Positions 21,699 to 33,100 of a stretch of 64,000 nt of DNA are shown piece by piece. The number at the start of each line of letters is the position of its first letter. Position 1 is the first letter of the stretch. The notes under the pieces were generated by a model that saw nothing but the letters and a program-made list of their open reading frames with translations, did not search any database and was not told where the DNA came from. Source of the DNA: Icerya purchasi (lineage: Eukaryota; Arthropoda; Insecta; Hemiptera; Monophlebidae); assembly GCA_039619475.1 (NCBI GenBank), contig CM077115.1, positions 140,752,172-140,816,171 on the forward strand. The letters run 5' to 3'. A program made the translations under genes and the position numbers.

Positions 21699-24690
21699 AT
21701 GGAGAATAATAATTTCGATTTCCTCTCTGTAATGCAATTAAACCTACATCATTCACGTGCTGGTAATAATTTGCTACACTTCGATTTATTGAAGGATAAA
21801 GATATTGTGTGTATCTCAGAACCGTATCTTATTCAAAAGGTAATCCCAGATATTACCAATGCTTATACTCAAACTACAAAGCAGTTCGTGTCAATTTTAG
21901 TTAACTCAGCATTACCATTTAAAGAGGTAGAATTCTTCGAACGTTGCGAATATATCGTGGCAGTTCAATTGGAAGAAATTTTTATTATCTCCTGTTACTT
22001 TCCGCCTTCACAAGATTTAACTAACTTCTTAGATTTGTTATCGCAATTTATTACTTTCCACCAGAAGAAATCGATTATCTTATGCGGTGACTTTAATGTC
22101 CGAAATAAGATCTGGGACAGTCGGGCTTTTCACTCGAGAAGATCTAACATTTTTGAACAATTTATTCTTAGTAATAATCTATCTTTTTGTCGCCAATGAA
22201 CGAGATGAAATTACTTTTTCTAACGCCAATGGTTTCAGCGTTATTGACTTGACTTTGATCCACGGTCGACCTAACGTAATCAGTGACTGGAAGGTAGATA
22301 ATAAAGCAATTTATTCAGACCACAGTCCGATTCAGTTTAAATTATCAGTAAAAATGAATATTATTAATAGCTTAACCCATCGCATTATAAATTATAAGAA
22401 ATTTAATAAAATCGTTGTAGAACATTCGCACTTAAACTACGATTTTAAAACTGCTAATGATTCCCACCAACTGAAAATAATGTTAGAAAATTTCCGTAAC
22501 ACACTTCATGATACTATTAGTAGCAGCACTGAAACGATTCAATTAAATAGGAATTCGTGGTGGAATATTAATTTAGAGATTTTGCGAATAATTCTAAGGA
22601 AATTGCGCAAACGGGTTCAACGCTCACACAAGCGGGGAGCTAATGATCACAATGCGCGCCTGGTTATGAATTTGGTACGAAAAATTTTTAATAAAGAAAT
22701 GCGAAACGCGAAAACCAAAAATTGGAAAAAATTTTGTTCCGATTCGAAACTATGGGGCCTTCCTTACAAGACTATTTTCAAAAATAAACGCCAGTTACAG
22801 ATTCCTTCGTATTTTTTAGACCAGAATAATCAAAAAATTTTCGATAAGGATTCAAAGATAAAGGCCCTTCTTGATCATTTTTATCAAGTAAACTCAAACA
22901 CAAATGGGGACGAAACCTTCTCATACAAGTTGCAAGAATTCCAGAGATTTAACCCTAGCGGCTTTAGTTTTAACAGCAAACTATTTATTTCCAAAGCGGA
23001 AATTAAGGATATTCTTCGCCGGACTAAAAATAAAGCTCCTGGCTTAGACCAGCTGACGAATAAATGTTTGAAGATCTTGAATTTCCACTATCCTAATTTA
23101 CTTCAGAGCTTATTCATTGCTTTGTTGAGGTTCGGAGTCTTCCCGGAAGCCTGGCGAGCAGGAAGGACAGTTTTTGTGCTAAAACCCGGACGTAGTCCTA
23201 GTCTTCCATCTTCGTACAGACCGATTGTCTTGTTAAGCGCTTTAGCCAAGGTGTTTGAATATGTTTTGTTGAATCGTATACTGCCGGTTTTACCTCACGA
23301 TGATCGGCAATTTGGATTTACTAAGTCCCGTTCCACGGCAACGCTTTTTGGCGAATTATCTAAGCAGATTGAGCGTGCGTTAAGTAAAAAGACTGCGATC
23401 GGCCTGCTGACGTTGGATATTAAAGGAGCCTTTGATAACTGTTCGTGGCCAGTCTTATTCCACAAAATTAGAGCACTCAGGCTCGATTATAGAATAATCT
23501 CAATTTTAAGACAATACTTAGATTCCAGAACTATTAAATTTATTTACGAACATCAAACATATTTTCGAAATGTTACTCGCGGATGCCCGCAAGGATCGAT
23601 TTTGGGCCCGATTTTTTGGAATTTGTATATTTCAGACTTATCGTTGATGGAGTTCCCGTCGGCAGTAACCAGATATTTCTATGCAGATGATCTAGCATTC
23701 GCGGTCACTTCTAACCATCGTCCCTCCATTTGTAAATACTTCAAGATTACAATCAACAATATTTTAACCTATATGGAAAAACATCTTCTACAGTTGGACG
23801 AAAACAAGACTAATTTATTAATCATGCACAGGAAACGAAAAAGGGACTACTACAATTCGCTACATCTCTCTATACCGAACTTTAAAGTTAATATCGTCGA
23901 ATCGCTGAAATATCTTGGTATTACATTAGACTGTCGCTACAGTTTTAATCAACATTTCAAAAATTTGTCCAGTAAAGCTACAACGGTTCTAAATAAATTG
24001 CACTCCGTGTCTGGACGCACGTACGGGATGAGCACTAAACACCGTTTAATAATTTATAATATGCTAGTTGTTCCATTATTCACGTACTGCGTATTTATGT
24101 TTGAAGAGGCTTTAAAGCGTAAAAGCATTCAGGAAGTACTAGTTAAATCCTAAAGGAAATTTCTTTTGTTTATTCTCCGCGCGCATAGAACTACTTCCGG
24201 TGATGCGTTGCGAACAATAGCAGGACAATTGCCACTGCATTCCGTATTGCAGCATAAAATTTTGTATTTCAAAGGGTTAAATAATCTCAATATGGAGTTG
24301 GATCTAAACAATAGATTTATTGAAATGCAAAATAGCTGGAACAATAGCTCAACTGGAAGATTAACATTTAGTTTCGTCCCCGAGGTTAAAACCAATCCAA
24401 TCAAAATTAATAATATTAATACGTATGTGACGCAATTTCTTACTGGACATGGTAGATTTCAAAATTATCTGCACCGTTTCCATCTAGCAGACACCAATTT
24501 GTGTTCCTGTGGAGATGCTCCTGAAACTGTCACCCATATCGTTAATGAGTGCGCCAAATGGAAATTCTTGTTTAAAGACGTAAATTGTTTTCCATTAAAC
24601 AACGATAATTTATCAAAATTCCTGCACGCGGCGAATTTTATCATGGCTTCCAAATATTCGGATGTTGAAGATTTTTCATTTAATGTATAA
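21699..24690 (+). pseudogene. R1-clade non-LTR ORF2 (endonuclease, reverse transcriptase, zinc segment), one frameshift and one stop
   Basis: ORF2 of an R1-clade retrotransposon. The endonuclease domain starts at MENNNFDFLSVMQLNLHHSR and has ISEPY, CGDFN, VIDLTL and SDHSPI motifs. The RT has NKAPGLDQ, LDIKGAFDN, the R1-typical RGCPQGSILGP, and FYADDLAF with both catalytic Asp residues. The C-terminus has a C-x-C-x8-H-x4-C zinc segment (LCSCGDAPETVTHIVNEC). A 1-nt frameshift near 22,190 in a T run separates the endonuclease start (to 22,199) from the rest. A single in-frame TAA at 24,151-24,153 replaces what in R1 relatives is usually a Gln codon (Q-R-x-x-L-L). Start chosen at the ATG before the conserved LNLHHSRAG block. 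Confidence 0.93.
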
Positions 24691-24754
24691 TTTTATTTTA
24701 ATTTTTATATTGGTTAATTTTTGTCTCTTTCATTTTCTTTTTATTGTTTCCAAT

Positions 24755-24788
24755 CCATGAGGTGTTCATTCAACTGAGATACTCATGG
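24755..24788 (+). promoter_or_regulatory. R1-clade 3' RNA hairpin
   Basis: Perfect 7-bp stem CCATGAG (24,755-24,761) / CTCATGG (24,782-24,788) with a 20-nt loop, ending 20 nt before the poly(A). Only one copy of this element is in the window, so there is no covariation test here. Confidence 0.45.
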
Positions 24789-24805
24789 CTATGTTTCAAT
24801 TACTA

Positions 24806-24836
<31 letters not shown>

Positions 24837-26206
24837 CGTCGCTGAATAACATCGCGTCCGCTAACAATATTCGAAATCAATCTGATAACACGCCAACCCT
24901 TCGTAATAATCCCCGAATACAAAACGTTTCTTTCGCGCAGAAACTAAAATCACCGATCTCTCCCATTTCAAACTTTCAGCATCCCACCGATGAACAGGGA
25001 ATAATATTTCCCGCTTTGCCGCAAACCGAATTAAAAGACTACCTACAGGCGCTAAAGCAAAAAGTCGGTGGCGCGCGGAATATCATCGCCGCATCGAAAA
25101 TCAGTTTAAACCGCATCATGATATTTCTATCTTCCGAGAGTGTAACGGACAATTTCATGCAAACTGACGGAACCATCTTGCTGAACAACCGACAGATCAA
25201 GGCAATAAGACTCAAAAGTCCTTCGCAAAAACTGCCACTTTCGAATGTCTCCCCGACAATCCCGAACGAAATCATTCGGACGTATTTAACAAACAGCCTC
25301 CGACTGAAAATCGTCTCAGCGATATCCTTGCTCCGAGCGAGTCCCGCAGACGAAGAATTTTCGCACGTCATCAGTTGGAGAAGACAGCTATACGTACAGG
25401 ATACTGTGTGCACGGACCTCCCAGAAAGTTTCGTTATTTCGTTTAAGGACAGAGAATATCGTATTTTCCTACAGCTTCCAAACCACACTTGTCCACAATG
25501 TAACACATCCAATTCCGATCCCACACCAACTGCTCCATCATCCTCTTCCCACCAATCACCAGATCCCCCGAACCCTATTTTATCAGAAATCGTGACGGAC
25601 ATCATACACCGAGGGCTAAACACAACAGAGACGTCAATAGAGCCACCTTCTGCTGCTAAGCGACCTGCACAAAGCGTCTCTATTACCCACTCCGCAGCAC
25701 AAGACTCCAACGCACCTCTATCTCCAACATCAACTCCGCCGATTTTCAAGAAAGCGAAAAGTATTGAACCAGATTTTCCCGCATCAGCTGGCGCAGCGGC
25801 AACAGATAGCGAGCACGTTCTTGCAAATCCTCCTACGAACAGTGGTACCGATGAATCCATTCTGAATAAAGATAACGCAGCTCAGCCGGTGGATGTGAGT
25901 AAGGATTATAAAGCCATCCAGCAGCAGCCAATTAGTATTATCCGAACAGCGCTCCTTCCGATCAAAGAACTTTACGAACGTGCCTCTCCGCGTTTCTTAT
26001 TGACCCATGAGCAATTCATATCCTTCATAGAAGCAGCACTAAATTCCAAGAACCCGCTGCCTACTTTCAACAAATTCGCCATAGATCCTAACCATCTGAT
26101 TACCATTATCAACTTCTGCAAACCACACATCAAAGATCCCCAAATAAAAACAAGATTCACAAAACTCGTCAATAAGGTCACAAAACAGCAACAGTCCAAC
26201 AGCTAA
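24837..26206 (+). CDS. I-clade retrotransposon ORF1 (gag-like), 5'-truncated
   Basis: A nucleocapsid-like ORF1 of I-clade type. It should bind element RNA and assemble the ribonucleoprotein particle. Recognisable blocks: KVGGARNIIAASKISLNRIM, FLSS, LSNVSPTIPNEII, FSHVISWRRQLYVQD, YRIFLQLPNHTCPQC, then a Pro/Ser-rich linker and an acidic/basic C-terminus ending in KVTKQQQSNS. In relatives the (Y)RIF block leads into CCHC zinc knuckles. Here only CPQC survives, without the following His and Cys. No element start codon remains: the frame runs open upstream through the R1 poly(A) as a lysine run to an ATG at 24,785 in the R1 3' UTR, an accidental fusion. Its ORF2 partner is most likely at 30,105. 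Confidence 0.85.
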
Positions 26207-26275
26207 GGCCGTAATTCGCACGACAGCACTAAACACGTCAAGCGTCAATTACATTGTGTATACTGTTCGTTTATG
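26207..26275 (+). other. Downstream end of the I-clade ORF1 segment
   Basis: A short non-coding stretch between the ORF1 stop and the inverted J2 insertion. It is interpreted as part of the ORF1-ORF2 spacer of the I-clade element. Confidence 0.4.
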
Positions 26276-26306
<31 letters not shown>

Positions 26307-26317
26307 GAATAAGTTGT

Positions 26318-26356
26318 GGGTCTCACAGGGCAAATATGCCCGTTGTGTGAGAGCCC
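26318..26356 (-). promoter_or_regulatory. Family J 3' RNA hairpin, copy J2
   Basis: On the minus strand: outer GGG/CCC, middle TCTCACA/TGTGAGA (7 bp), inner GGGCA/TGCCC with a 4-nt loop, and an internal bulge CAAC on the 5' side. The architecture equals J3, but the middle stem has a C-G to T-A double change relative to J3 (TCCCACA/TGTGGGA). Confidence 0.65.
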
Positions 26357-26686
26357 AACACTCTTATCAACGTTTATTATAATAGGTATATAGTACAATA
26401 AATTAAAACTAACTTAAATTATTTCGAAACTAACAATAATAACAGACTTAGCATTATTTATATTAAAGTAATAGCATATATATGTATGGCAAAAAAATAA
26501 AAAATACCGCGTAATATCCATCTGAATACCAATATATGCAGACAGCTTAATATTTATAATCGAAATAAAGCATGATCAGTGAGAGCCTAAAATCCGGGAA
26601 GGACACGACAAAGTCAAAAACTAACAAAACCGTAAACAGAAAAGAACCATCAAATAGTAATGAGATAAAGTACGAGACTTGGATCT

Positions 26687-29665
26687 TTAGTCTTTGCACC
26701 ATTCCTTCAACCATTTTTGCACCTCTTTTTTCCACGCACCAATTTTTTTTTCCTCTAGTATATGATTAGGGATTGTACTTATTAATTTGATTAGCACTGA
26801 GTCATCAGTGTTGTCAATTCGTAAATTTACCCCCCGGGGATAGATGTAATATGTATTACTTTGGTTTCTTGTTAACCGAATTTTTTCCCTGGATGGTAAT
26901 TTTATATTATTGACATTAAATTCTAGTAATCTATAATAGAAATAGTACATCTTGGGAGACATTTCATCATTTTCCTTCCACCATGTTGATCCAGAGTCGT
27001 TTTTCTTCCAGTAGGGTAGTATAAGTTTCAAACACCTCTTCTGTATTTTACTTATTTTATTTATTTCTGTTTTCTTAGCCTCACCCCATATTTGAATTCC
27101 ATATAATATTCTAGACATTATTATTGAATTATAGTATATACGTAGAATTCGATATGATAGTACCTGCTTTATTTTATATAAAGCTGGAATTGTCTGTCTT
27201 AATTTCGAGTTTAAACTTTGAATGTGTTTTTTCCAGTTCAAGGATTTATCAATATATATACCTAGATATTTAATGTCATGAACGTTCTCTAATGGTGGAC
27301 AAAAACATAGATGTGTACTGATATTTTTATGAAGCTCATGAAGGCAATCGTTATTATGAAGGACAATTCGCGGGTCGCGTGTGTTATGTTTAGAATTATT
27401 CCGAACGTGTAATACTTTTGATTTGTTTATGTATATACATAACTTCCTATCATGTGCCCATTTACTCAAATTATCTACATCCTCTTGTAATAATTTTTCC
27501 ATAATCTCTAAATTTTTGTGCTCAATTAATAAAGCAATATCATCAGCAAAAGCGTATACCTTGGCATCTTTAATATGCTTGCATAACGAGTTAGTATAAA
27601 TGAGAAAAAGCATAGGAGCCAATACGGTACCCTGACCTACGCCATATTGAATAGTTTTTTCATTACTTTTATTCCCTGCAATTTTGACCATGTTTTTTCT
27701 ATTTGTTATATAATTTCGAAACCACTTAAGTTGATTATTTTTAATGCCCAGACTTTCTAGGTCCTTGATCAATAATTCATGATCAACTAAATCAAACGCT
27801 TTGGATAGGTCAATAAATGTAATTAAAAACTGATTCCCCATCGATAGTCCTGTATTAATATTATTTACAATCGTTCTCAATAATGTTATCGTGGATCTTT
27901 TTTCTCTAAAACCGTGTTGATTTTCATATAGTAAGTTGTTTTTTTCCACATAATTTCTTAAATGTTTATCAATGTAGTGTTCTAAGATTTTAGCTATTAC
28001 AGATGTTATTGTTATTGGTCGGTAATTTTCAAATTGATTTTTCACTCCTTTTTTATATATCGGTCTAATAATACCTTTGGTAAGCCCGTCTGGAGTGTTA
28101 GCTTCCTTTATGGAATAGTTGACCATGTTAGTCAAAATAGGAATAAAGATATTTGAGTTATGTTTAATGTCTTGCACCCTAATTTCATCCCATCCAGGTG
28201 CCTTATATACTTTTAGATCGTTAATTATTATTTCTATTTGGGATTTATTAGCAGGTGGAATATAAAAGGAAGACAAGATGAAATTATCAGAGTTCGTATT
28301 CAATAACCGAATGTGACATTTGTGTCTATGTTGTTCTACTGAACGCATAAAGTAGTCACTAAATTGATCAGCTACTATAGCAGAATTCCCAAAATGTTTT
28401 ATAATGAAGTCATCTATTGTTGTTTTGTTTTTTTTATTAACGATATTGTTAATTACATTCCACACTTTTTTACTATCATTATTTGTCTTCACTATTTGAT
28501 TTTGATAAAATTTCTGTTTTGCATTCCTTATTTCTGTTGTAACTATATTTCGATATTTTCTAAATAAATTTTTATATCGAATATTGGTTCTATTTCCTTT
28601 ACTAAGTTTAAAGTACTGATCTCTGATTTTCATAAAATTGATTATTTTTTGACTCATCCATTCATTTTTAGGATAGTATTTAGTCAACTTTTTACTCTCC
28701 CGTACTTCCAACTTGCATTCTTTGTAAAAGCCCTTAAAAACTGAGTGTATCTGCTCATACATATTTCCTATCGTTGAGGAAGTAGTTACCTCCTTCCAGT
28801 TATAATTAATTATCTTATTCTGCAACCTTTTTTCATCAAAAACATATCTCAGAGAGTTCCTATTATTTTTACAATTCCAGTTCAAGATACTAAACACACA
28901 ACAGATGATGTAATGATCCGATATTTTCGAATTAATAATTCCCGAGGTAATTTTATTTGTATTATACTTAATAAATATGTTATCTATACATGATTGAGTA
29001 CTTCTATCGATCCGTTCTTCTTCTCTCGTAATTCCATTTATTAACTGTACTCCTCCTGCCCCATAAATTACATTTAAAAAGTTCTCAACCTGTGCATTAT
29101 GAAGCAATAAATCGATATTAAAATCACCACAAAACAGGAAATTATATTTATTACCTAATTTTTTAAAAAGTGAATCGGTTTCATTTATAAATTCGCCTAC
29201 GTTTTTGCTCGGTGATCTGTATATAGCAATTAATCGTAAAGGGTTGTTTTCGCAAATATCTATATCTATCATCACCAGGTCCATACTTGGCCTATTATTA
29301 ACTTCCCGAATATGATATCTAAACTTATTATTAATAAACACAAGTATTCCTTCGTTATACCCAATAGGTCTTTGTAGTCCAATATTCGTGAATCCATTTA
29401 TATTATATAAATTTAATTCATCCTTACTTATATTAATTTCAGTTAATACAATTACACTTAAAGATGACCTGTGAATGTAAGTTATAAATTCATCCCAGTT
29501 ACGCCTCACAGTTCTTATGTTTAAGTGTAACACATGAAATAATTCCGTATTAATTTGGAGTGTGTTATTTACATTTAGTACGCTGTTCACGTTATCAGTC
29601 CATTTTTTGATACTACTATAATTCTTACAGCTTTGTTTACTGCGATACTGGATTAGAGAAGTCAT
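26687..29665 (-). CDS. Family J ORF2: AP endonuclease-reverse transcriptase, 992 aa, uninterrupted
   Basis: A complete reading frame with all expected catalytic motifs. AP-type endonuclease, about residues 40-255: LNIR (48-51), TEIN (75-78), GDFNID (180-185), CIDNIF (226-231), SDHY (249-252). Reverse transcriptase, about 470-770: KAPGWDE (488-494), NYRPI (547-551), QHGFR (593-597), FIDLSKAFD (617-625), GVGQGTVL (675-682) and FADD (706-709). A C-terminal domain follows with AKKTEINKISKIQKRCL, STWWKENDEMSPKM and a final WLKEWC. There is no RNase H domain. The domain set and GVGQGT-LAP block place it in the CR1/Jockey superfamily; I cannot fix the clade. The start is the first ATG of the frame, 40 residues before the endonuclease. 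No frameshift or stop, unlike every other element here. Confidence 0.95.
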   Translation of the reverse strand: MTSLIQYRSKQSCKNYSSIKKWTDNVNSVLNVNNTLQINTELFHVLHLNIRTVRRNWDEFITYIHRSSLSVIVLTEINISKDELNLYNINGFTNIGLQRPIGYNEGILVFINNKFRYHIREVNNRPSMDLVMIDIDICENNPLRLIAIYRSPSKNVGEFINETDSLFKKLGNKYNFLFCGDFNIDLLLHNAQVENFLNVIYGAGGVQLINGITREEERIDRSTQSCIDNIFIKYNTNKITSGIINSKISDHYIICCVFSILNWNCKNNRNSLRYVFDEKRLQNKIINYNWKEVTTSSTIGNMYEQIHSVFKGFYKECKLEVRESKKLTKYYPKNEWMSQKIINFMKIRDQYFKLSKGNRTNIRYKNLFRKYRNIVTTEIRNAKQKFYQNQIVKTNNDSKKVWNVINNIVNKKNKTTIDDFIIKHFGNSAIVADQFSDYFMRSVEQHRHKCHIRLLNTNSDNFILSSFYIPPANKSQIEIIINDLKVYKAPGWDEIRVQDIKHNSNIFIPILTNMVNYSIKEANTPDGLTKGIIRPIYKKGVKNQFENYRPITITSVIAKILEHYIDKHLRNYVEKNNLLYENQHGFREKRSTITLLRTIVNNINTGLSMGNQFLITFIDLSKAFDLVDHELLIKDLESLGIKNNQLKWFRNYITNRKNMVKIAGNKSNEKTIQYGVGQGTVLAPMLFLIYTNSLCKHIKDAKVYAFADDIALLIEHKNLEIMEKLLQEDVDNLSKWAHDRKLCIYINKSKVLHVRNNSKHNTRDPRIVLHNNDCLHELHKNISTHLCFCPPLENVHDIKYLGIYIDKSLNWKKHIQSLNSKLRQTIPALYKIKQVLSYRILRIYYNSIIMSRILYGIQIWGEAKKTEINKISKIQKRCLKLILPYWKKNDSGSTWWKENDEMSPKMYYFYYRLLEFNVNNIKLPSREKIRLTRNQSNTYYIYPRGVNLRIDNTDDSVLIKLISTIPNHILEEKKIGAWKKEVQKWLKEWCKD

Positions 29666-29690
29666 ATGAACGGGATATAATACTTATTTA

Positions 29691-30104
29691 ATTCGTATTC
29701 TCCCACCTTAATCGGATTTTTTTTTTTTTTTTAATAACATATATATATATATAATTGGGATGTAGGAAACGTTACTGGAAAGTTATATAACGGGATAGAG
29801 GGGGTGAATTGGTCATATTTCGCTAAAAATTAAGTTGTCGCATATTGTAATTCGGAACATGGTTATCGACGTTACACTGTTAATCATCGTACTTAACAGA
29901 TACACATAACAGTCTATATACATTACTTTACATCTATATATACACACATATACCGTCATATATATATCCACATAAATATACATGAAACCGCCTCTTTCGC
30001 ACACCTGCATTTTAAATAGATATGCACAAGTTATATTAATTTAAGTTTTCTCCCTCTTCTTCTCCTTCTTCCTTTTCAATGTATAAGCGACTAGTGGGGA
30101 CCGA
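29691..30104. other. Spacer before I-clade ORF2
   Basis: Holds a T run (29,719-29,733), (AT)n at 29,740-29,753 and an AT-rich non-coding stretch. Its 3' part may be the ORF1-ORF2 spacer or ORF2 leader of the I-clade element. No coding signature. Confidence 0.4.
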
Positions 30105-33100
30105 ATGAATTGTTGTAATTCTTTAATTATTCAATGGAACTGCAGAGGTTTCTTTCCCCGTCTCGCCGAATTAGAACTTCTGATCACCCAATATTCCCCA
30201 GCTATTATATGCCTGCAGGAAACTTTCCTCAAAAAATCCCTCCACCCCTATATTAAATCCTATCATATATACCACAATCCCTATCCCCTTGCAACCAAAG
30301 CCAGCGGAGGCACTGCAATATTAGTTCACAATTCCATACATCACAGCCCCCTAACAGCACCAGGCGTCTTTCAGTCAACGGCCGTATCCGTATACCTTCC
30401 GTCCCTATCGCGATCATTTATTTCGATTGTGAGTATGTATATTCCTCCCGATATGTCCATATCCACCCACCAGCTTAGCACTTTCTGCACCAGCGTACCC
30501 AATCCTGCTATGTTTTTTGGGGATTTTAACAGCCATTCTCCCCATTGGGGATCCAATACCCATAATTCAAAAGGAAACGTCCTCTCCAAATTCATATTAA
30601 ATAGCTCGCTCCTGCTGCTCAAACCCCCTACACCCACTCACCTCGATGCTTCCTCTGATTCATTCTCGACTATTGATCTTGCTCTTATATCTCCCTCATT
30701 CTATTCTAAAGTTGAATCCACTGTTCTTCCAGACACCTTTTCTAGCGACCATTTTCCCATCCTTATAACTTTTGCTCCCAACACTAATGTAACCCCTCAT
30801 CCGCCACCTCCAAAATTCAATCTTCAAAAAGCAAACTGGGGTATTTTCACTTCCTTTCTTGAAACCGTGCCTCTTCCTTCTCCCTCAGTGCAAGAAAATA
30901 TTACAATTTTCACAGAAAAATTAACTTCTGCTGTCAATGTATCTATCCCCAAATCCCGACCCTTTTCACTTCCACGCTACATTCCTTGGTGGTGCATCGA
31001 AGTTCGCTTAGCAATCACCGCAAGGAAAAAAGCCCTCCGAAGATACAAATCCACCCACCTACCCTCTGATCTCATGCTTTCAGGAAAGCCCGTGCTGCTG
31101 CACGAGATGTAATCCGCCAAAAGAAACAGGAGGCATGGACAGCCTTTATCTCTACCACAACACAGAGCACATGCAACCGAACAATTTGGCGTAAAATTAA
31201 ATTAATAAACGGCATCCCTACCATCCCACCAATTCCCCCTATCATAATTAACAATAATCCAATAATTGAACCTTCTGTGGTGGCAAATGTGTTTGCCACA
31301 CACTTCAGCCATGAATCGTCGTCCTCGGTTTACTCACAAAATTTTCTGACGCACAAATCTAACGAAGAAAAAACTGCGATAACTTTTAATACTAATAACA
31401 CGGATGGATACAGCAGCCCTATTACATTAAGCGAGCTTAATTATCAGATAAAATTCCACTCTAAAAACTCAGCCCCTGGTGCCGACGGAATTCATTCATT
31501 GATGTTAAAGCACTTACCACCACCTGCCCTTTCATATCTCCTAGCAATCTGTAACCAAATCTGGGCTCAAGGCTCCATACCGCTATCCTGGAAAGAAGCT
31601 ATCATAGTCCCTATCCTCAAACGCGGCAAAGATCCCACCCTCCTCTCAAGCTACAAGCCAATTTCTTTGATTTCAGTACTAGCTAAAACTTTGGAAAAAG
31701 CGATCAACAGAAGACTGTCGTGGGTCTTAGAAACCCGTGGACTCCTCTCCTCGTGCCAGTCTGGCGGACGGAAAAAAAGATCGACGCTAGAGCATTTATC
31801 CAGTTTGCACAACGAAGTCAAAGCAGCTTTCGCTAACAGAGAGCACACCTACTCAATTTTCTTTGACATAGAGAAGGCGTATGATCGGGTCTGGCACCTG
31901 GGATTACTCCAGAAGATTATTAAGAACAATGTAACAGGGAACATGTTTGCGTACTTAAAAGATTTTCTCCATGACAGATCTATCCGGGTAAGAATAATTA
32001 ATTCCCTTTCATGTCCGCAATTCCCAGAAAACGGACTCCCTCAGGGCTCGGCCCTAAGCGTGACCCTTTTCAACTTATATATCAACGACATCGTGGATCA
32101 CATCCCCCCTCCGGTAATTGCCCGACTTTTTGTTGATGACTTGAACATTTCCCTAACAATATCGAATCCTTCCTATGCCCAACACACCTTGCAAAATGTG
32201 TTAAAAAACTTAGAAGAATGGTCTAGCCTGAATGGGCTCTCCTTCTCTCCATCTAAAACTAAATGTATTGACTTTAACAGGAAAAATAAAATTACTTCTC
32301 CTCCAACTCTTTTTTTAGATAATTCTCTTCTCACATACTCCAGTAAAACAACTTTCCTCGGGATCATTTTCGATAGCAAATTATCCTGGCGGCCTCACCT
32401 GCAATCTCTTAAAAAGAAGTGCAGCAAATATATCACTACATTAAAATATCTATCCCACAAAAACCATAACTCTCCCCTCAAGCTTCTGCTAACACTTTTC
32501 CAATCCCTTATCCTCAGCCGTCTCTCCTACGGATGCTCATTGTATTCTACCGCCTCCCCATCCCTTCTCAAAATGTTGAACCCACTACAAAATTCTTCTC
32601 TTCGATTAATACTAGGTGCGCACCATACGTCCCCCACGCACAGCCTCCAATCCTTATTGGGTTCTCCACCCTTACACTTAATACTAGGTGCGCACCATAC
32701 GTCCCCCACGCACAGCCTCCAATCCTTATTGGGTTCTCCACCCTTACACTTCCAAAGATCCTTACACTCCTTCCGCGATTCTTTAAGAGTCTTCCTTCTT
32801 GGACTTTGTGATCCTTACCCCACACCTCCTAATGGCGCGCTCCCTCGTCTAACAAAAATCCTATTAGACTCCAACATCGACCTCCAACACTTCAAAAACC
32901 TTAATACACCGCCTCCTCTTCCACCCTGGGCTACCCTACCAGCTGAAATCGATTATTCCCTTGTACATTTCTCCAGGGGAAATATCTCCTCCTCCCTCCT
33001 CTGCACCAGAATCTTCGCAACCCTTAAAAAATATTCAAATCACCAAGCCTACTTCACTGACGGCGCGAAATCATGCCCTGTTTCCGAATCGTCTCCTACT

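Larger units (their letters stand above)
21650..24836 (+). mobile_element. R1-clade non-LTR retrotransposon, 5'-truncated (no ORF1)
   Basis: Spans ORF2, a roughly 120-bp 3' UTR with a terminal hairpin, and a 28-nt poly(A) at 24,809-24,836. R1-clade elements often target rDNA or telomeric repeats. Neither is seen in the flanks here, so this copy is not at such a site. It is directly followed, with no spacer, by the ORF1 remnant of an I-clade element. Confidence 0.9.
26276..29690 (-). mobile_element. Family J retrotransposon J2, nearly complete
   Basis: Minus-strand non-LTR element: ORF2, a roughly 400-bp 3' UTR with the family hairpin (26,318-26,356), and a 28-nt poly(A) tail seen as T at 26,276-26,303. 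No ORF1 is visible upstream, so it is either a single-ORF element or 5'-truncated. The 5' end is estimated near 29,690. I did not find a target duplication. It separates the ORF1 and ORF2 of an I-clade element lying on the other strand. Confidence 0.9.

Noticed and set aside
25039..25860. 273-codon minus-strand open frame
   Set aside because: It lies wholly antisense to the I-type ORF1, whose plus-strand blocks are clearly recognisable; a shadow frame.
29813..30010. 65-codon minus-strand frame rich in Y, I, V and M
   Set aside because: Produced by TATA/CATA-rich DNA; no protein signature.
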